A stretch of 64,000 nt of DNA from the NCBI GenBank assembly GCA_034766995.1, contig CM068313.1, positions 12,831,512 to 12,895,511 of the forward strand, in the 5' to 3' direction. The DNA is from Acanthacorydalis orientalis. Lineage: Eukaryota > Arthropoda > Insecta > Megaloptera > Corydalidae. Positions 59,858 through 64,000 of this stretch are shown piece by piece. A program made the translations under genes and the position numbers. The notes beneath the pieces are model-generated. The model worked only from the letters and a program-made list of their open reading frames with translations, ran no database searches and had not been told where the DNA came from. Within the stretch, counting starts at the first letter, position 1. Every line of letters begins with the position of its first letter.

Positions 59858-61747
59858 TACTATTTGTACGGAAAGTGGATAAATGAGTAATTTATTTAAA
59901 TTTCAGTCTAACAATTATGCAAGTTTGAAATTAAATTTAATTTTATTGACTTTATAACAACTGTGATTTCAATTTTATGTACACAATACTTTTCTATAAG
60001 ATTAATTATTTAAGTATATTTCATAATAATAATATAAATATTTTTCTTATTGATCTATCGCTTGTAGAGTATAAATAAGGGCAATAAAGATTGTAATATA
60101 AAATGAATGTTTATGAATAAATAACTATCCTTCTTACGAGTTAAATGAAAATTATTGTTGGTACATGCAAGATACATAAGAAAAATTAAATGTCTTTTAA
60201 TCTATTAGCAAATACAACGATACCAATAAAAGAATACACTTTTGATGACGAGCGAGATGAAGATATAGTAATTATTTAAAAAAACAAATCTTGCTTTCTG
60301 TCGTTAGAAAATAATTTATATATGCTGCGATGCATTTCTACAATTCCTATCACTAATAAAGATATTGACAGAGACATTATATTAGAACGAGATAAAAATT
60401 TACTTAATAACGAAAAGTTATGTAACAATTAATTATTTTAATGTTTATTGCCAACCTTTTAGACAAAAATGAGATAAAATGTAAAGTATATTTTGCTCTT
60501 ACTAGATTTTCTGTTTGGAAAAATGTAGGAACTCATACAGGTTATTATGAGATTATATTTATTACACCTATAGAATAAATAATGAAATAATTGAACTGTT
60601 ATAGATCAAAATTAGATATTATATTATTATTTAAATATTTAAAAAATGTAAAGTTCTTTCCTGTACTATGATCGGTTGTTTTATATCAACTTAATTGAAA
60701 TTAATATTAAAAAAAAATATTGTTCATTATTAAATTAAAAAAATATCCCCTTTATTCATACTTTTTCTAGTAGTTTTTCAATCAGTGAAAATTTACACAT
60801 GAAATTTTTACATGAATTAACTCTTTGCGATAAAAGATTTAAAAATCTTTTTATGTTAAAATATAATTTATAAGCATGTTGTTCATATTTAAACTATCAC
60901 GTATACGAATTCATTGTAAAACCACACACCTGCACCGATCGTCAATTAGACAACTAATTTCATTCAATAGTGTATACATCAAGAATATTTTTGCAGAGTA
61001 CAAAGAACGTCTGAGTCACAGATATATCGACATCGCGTATTATATTTCATAAGCAAACGTCTCGTGTTACATAAATCCTCCATTATTCGAAAACATTATC
61101 TGGATCTTTTGTTGCTTTTGTTGTACACTCACCGAAAGAATAGTACGGTTTTTGTTTGAAACCCGTTCCTGTGTCCACGACCCCGTACTTATTATAATCT
61201 CTACTGAACAACATACGTATAATAATCCTTGTTCAAGGATTATCAGTTTGTAATATTTTTATGCTACTGTCTCAGTGAGTGTTTTCTGGTAAGAATTTTG
61301 CTGAGCCGTATTATAAACAAGAACTGATCTTTTTTTTTTGTTAAATAATTATAATATAACAATCTCGTTTTAGTATTATTACATTTTAAATTGAAATTAG
61401 AAACAAATATATTTTATGAAAAACTAAAACGACGACAAAATAAAGGTCATCATTAACATGTTGTTCTTTCATGTAAATTAAACGGCGATAAACAGCCTGT
61501 TATCAACGTTTTTTTCATTGAAATCTTTTTGTGTATTCACATTTATTATTGTGTACGACAACTACTCAGACTATTGTCCATTTTGTGTGTAGTACAGATG
61601 TTTGTGGTATATCGCAGCTATTCATTCAAATCTACATTTACAAACTGAAAAACACCACAGATTTTATTTTATAATCCACTTGCTGGACTTGTAAATCATT
61701 ATCAGAGTGAAAACATTCGGAGTCTTTTCAATTTTATTCATAAATAC

Positions 61748-61784
61748 ATGTGTGTGTATACACACGTGTATATATATGTGTATA

Positions 61785-61836
<52 letters not shown>
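61748..61836. repeat. (TG)n/(TA)n compound microsatellite
   Basis: 89 bp with several TGTG and CACA insertions. Confidence 0.9.
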
Positions 61837-61837
<1 letters not shown>

Positions 61838-63719
61838 AGAAAGGCGGAGAGGTTAGCAGAAAATATAGTAGTGTAGAAAAAACTTTAAATCTTACATTAT
61901 TTCAAATAGTTACAATAGATTTTACAACAATTTTCCTCTATATGGTTGCATAGAACCATTAAAACAAAATAACGACTGCTACTCTGAACTTATTTCATGC
62001 ACCAATGCATTCCTGTTTTAGCTCACGCTTCACTGATTCAAGTCTATAATCTCATAGCACCATTTTGGATCAATGTCGTTAATATAAATGTACTTTCGTT
62101 CGACATATTTGTCTCAGATAGACAAATATACTTGTTATTATTCATATTTATTTTATATCTAAATACAAAATAATAAAATGATAATAGTTCGATACCACAA
62201 GAAAAATTAGGAATAAAAATATTGTTTTTCGTTAAGAATTATGTAAAAACATTATGTAATATTTTCTTTAATAAATATTTTATCTTCAACAATTTGTGTT
62301 TTCATGCACTATTAATTAACTAGTACTTTTAATTATAAATGTTCTTCATTCATCTAATAATTGGTAACAAGAAGATTTCTACCTCCTTTAATATTTTAAA
62401 TGCCTGAATTTTAAAAAAGGCGCAATAAAAGTATGATAATGAATAATCGTTGTTTTGGTATTTAAATAATTATTCAAATAAGCAATATTCAAAACGTATA
62501 CATTTAACTAGTTTTCACTGACATATTAAGAATGTATTTATGTAATATTTAAATAAGAGATAAGACGTATTTTGTCGGATAAGAGCTTCGATGCATTTCC
62601 TTTGATGGCTTCTACGTGTATCATAAAAATGTATGCTTACTTTCCACCATCAGCATACTGATAACTTAATTTCATAGCTACTAGTCAAACGATCACTGCT
62701 TCGGCTCTTGTCCTTTATCGGAATAAGTTTGAACACATGAAACGTTGTATGCGTTGGTGTGTGTAGATGTGTGAGACACGCAGCGAGTGTCAAGAGAGGG
62801 TGTGCATCGTAAGAGAAACACACATTATATGGCAATGTAATGTGTGTGCGTAACGCAGTTATATCCGAGCATTTGTTATTCGAATCACAGTTTAATAAGG
62901 ATCCTGTGATGTGTGAAAAATCTCTTTATATTTATGCATTGGACGTATGCGCACAGTGATTTCAACAGGGGCTCTCTCATAAATAACTGATTAGTAAAAC
63001 ATGCTACGACTTCATGAATACTGTCACGTATTAATTAAAGTCTGTGGAAGAGCAATAAAGTTTATGTTCTCTGCTTAACGTATGAGAAACGAACGTTTCG
63101 TGAAATCTGTTAACAGATTGTATACAAACTGTCGATATTTTCAGTGGCACGTTTATCTCCGTTTTATCTTCCTCTCGTTCTGCTCGAAACAAACTTTTTT
63201 AAATTTATAATTACTCGTTTTGAATTAAACTCGATTTATAAGTATTTTATTTCAGATGTTCTTACTAATTATAATCAAAATTTTAATTTTTTTAACCGCC
63301 AGGAAGTTATTTATAATAAACGTTTAATGTTAGAAATTTGTTTGACTCTTCTCTACAATATGATGTTTGTGTTACAAATATTCGATAAATCTTCTAATTT
63401 AAAATCGAAGTTATTAATCCATTAAATGCTTGTTACACAAAATTGTAGGAATTTTCGAAAACGTTTAACATGCTTTGGCTCCAGGTCCCTTCCAATTAAT
63501 TTGGTGTTAGAAAAAAAAAATTAAAAAATTTAGTTTTCCACAGTGTGAAGTTTTGTACACACAACAGAGGCGACCAATGTTAGCATAATAAAAAAAAATA
63601 AAGTGAATAAAAACTGGTCTGTTTTAAATTTAAAATTCATTTATTTCATTAAAATCCGAATCAAATACCGTAATAGTTGCTAAAACACTTCAGGTGGAGA
63701 ATAACGTTACATATTATAC

Positions 63720-63720
<1 letters not shown>

Positions 63721-63778
<58 letters not shown>
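63721..63778. repeat. (TA)n microsatellite
   Basis: 58 bp, pure, near the right edge of the window. Confidence 0.95.
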
Positions 63779-63779
<1 letters not shown>

Positions 63780-64000
63780 TCTGGATTTGGCAAAGTCTAC
63801 ATCTATTCCCCTTTTTTTCACTTTCACAAAAATCGAAAAAATGAATAATGTAATTCAAACAAAATAATTAATTTTATTTTTTTGAAGTTATAATTTGAAA
63901 ATAACTATAAACAATCTGTGATTTTTAAAACATGTTCTGGAAGACGATTTATAAAATGTTAAAACCGTAAAGTATTGATAGAAATAATTCCGGCTATATT

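Larger units (their letters stand above)
59860..64000. other. Gene-free AT-rich stretch at the right edge
   Basis: Only TA tracts and ordinary AT-rich DNA, with mixed-composition patches near 60.9-61.3 kb and 62.6-63.1 kb. A 93-aa frame at 63144-63425 follows a TTTTCAG acceptor-like sequence but resembles no family I recognise. Confidence 0.5.

Noticed and set aside
63144..63425. 93-aa ORF after TTTTCAG
   Set aside because: No ATG at the start (GTG/TGG context), composition like the AT-rich background, no recognisable family. Could be an exon, but nothing supports it.

Overview
This 64 kb window looks like nuclear DNA from an arthropod, most likely an insect. It is very AT-rich, is studded with (TA)n microsatellites roughly every 1-2 kb, carries insect-type DNA transposons (mariner, hAT, piggyBac, pogo/Tigger-like), and contains one recognisable gene, mab-21, in its insect form (365 aa with the N-terminus MLVPPDMMAAQ). 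The AT-rich background with sharply CpG-rich islands would suit a low-GC insect such as some Hymenoptera, but the order cannot be fixed from this sequence.

Layout. 1-14.1 kb is non-coding, with TA tracts, many copies of a foldback repeat family, one pogo/Tigger-like element (7.70-8.28 kb), a CpG-rich patch (8.42-8.80 kb), a small ATATAAGAC foldback element (9.54-9.76 kb) and an 82-bp TTAA-flanked piggyBac-like MITE (11.8 kb). 14.34-15.24 kb is a strong CpG island, the best candidate for the mab-21 promoter and 5' exon; it is followed by a consensus splice donor at 15,351. 15.35-22.08 kb reads as a large 5' intron ending in a good splice acceptor. The mab-21 coding exon (22,171-23,268) is uninterrupted, and a poly(A) signal lies at 23,552. 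From 23.6 kb to the end no further host gene is recognisable. That stretch holds a piggyBac fragment (25.05-25.64 kb), a hAT end (27.2 kb), mariner remnants (28.7, 42.9, 50.7 and 59.3 kb), two hAT elements with perfect 8-bp target duplications (30.76 and 35.56 kb), a second CpG island (34.26-34.77 kb) without an evident gene, a second pogo-like element (33.1-33.9 kb), a diverged tandem array (41.2-41.8 kb), a 0.55-kb tandem duplication containing an inverted-repeat element (46.5-47.7 kb), and several GC-richer islets that may be cis-regulatory.

Interpretation. One developmental gene surrounded by tens of kb without genes, with scattered CpG or GC-rich islets, is the usual look of a cis-regulatory domain. 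Vertebrate MAB21L1 and MAB21L2 lie inside introns of NBEA and LRBA, so the window may be part of a neurobeachin-family intron, but no neurobeachin exon was seen and this is only a hypothesis. All transposon coding sequence seen is broken. The least familiar feature is a dispersed foldback repeat family with about 30 full or partial copies in both orientations.
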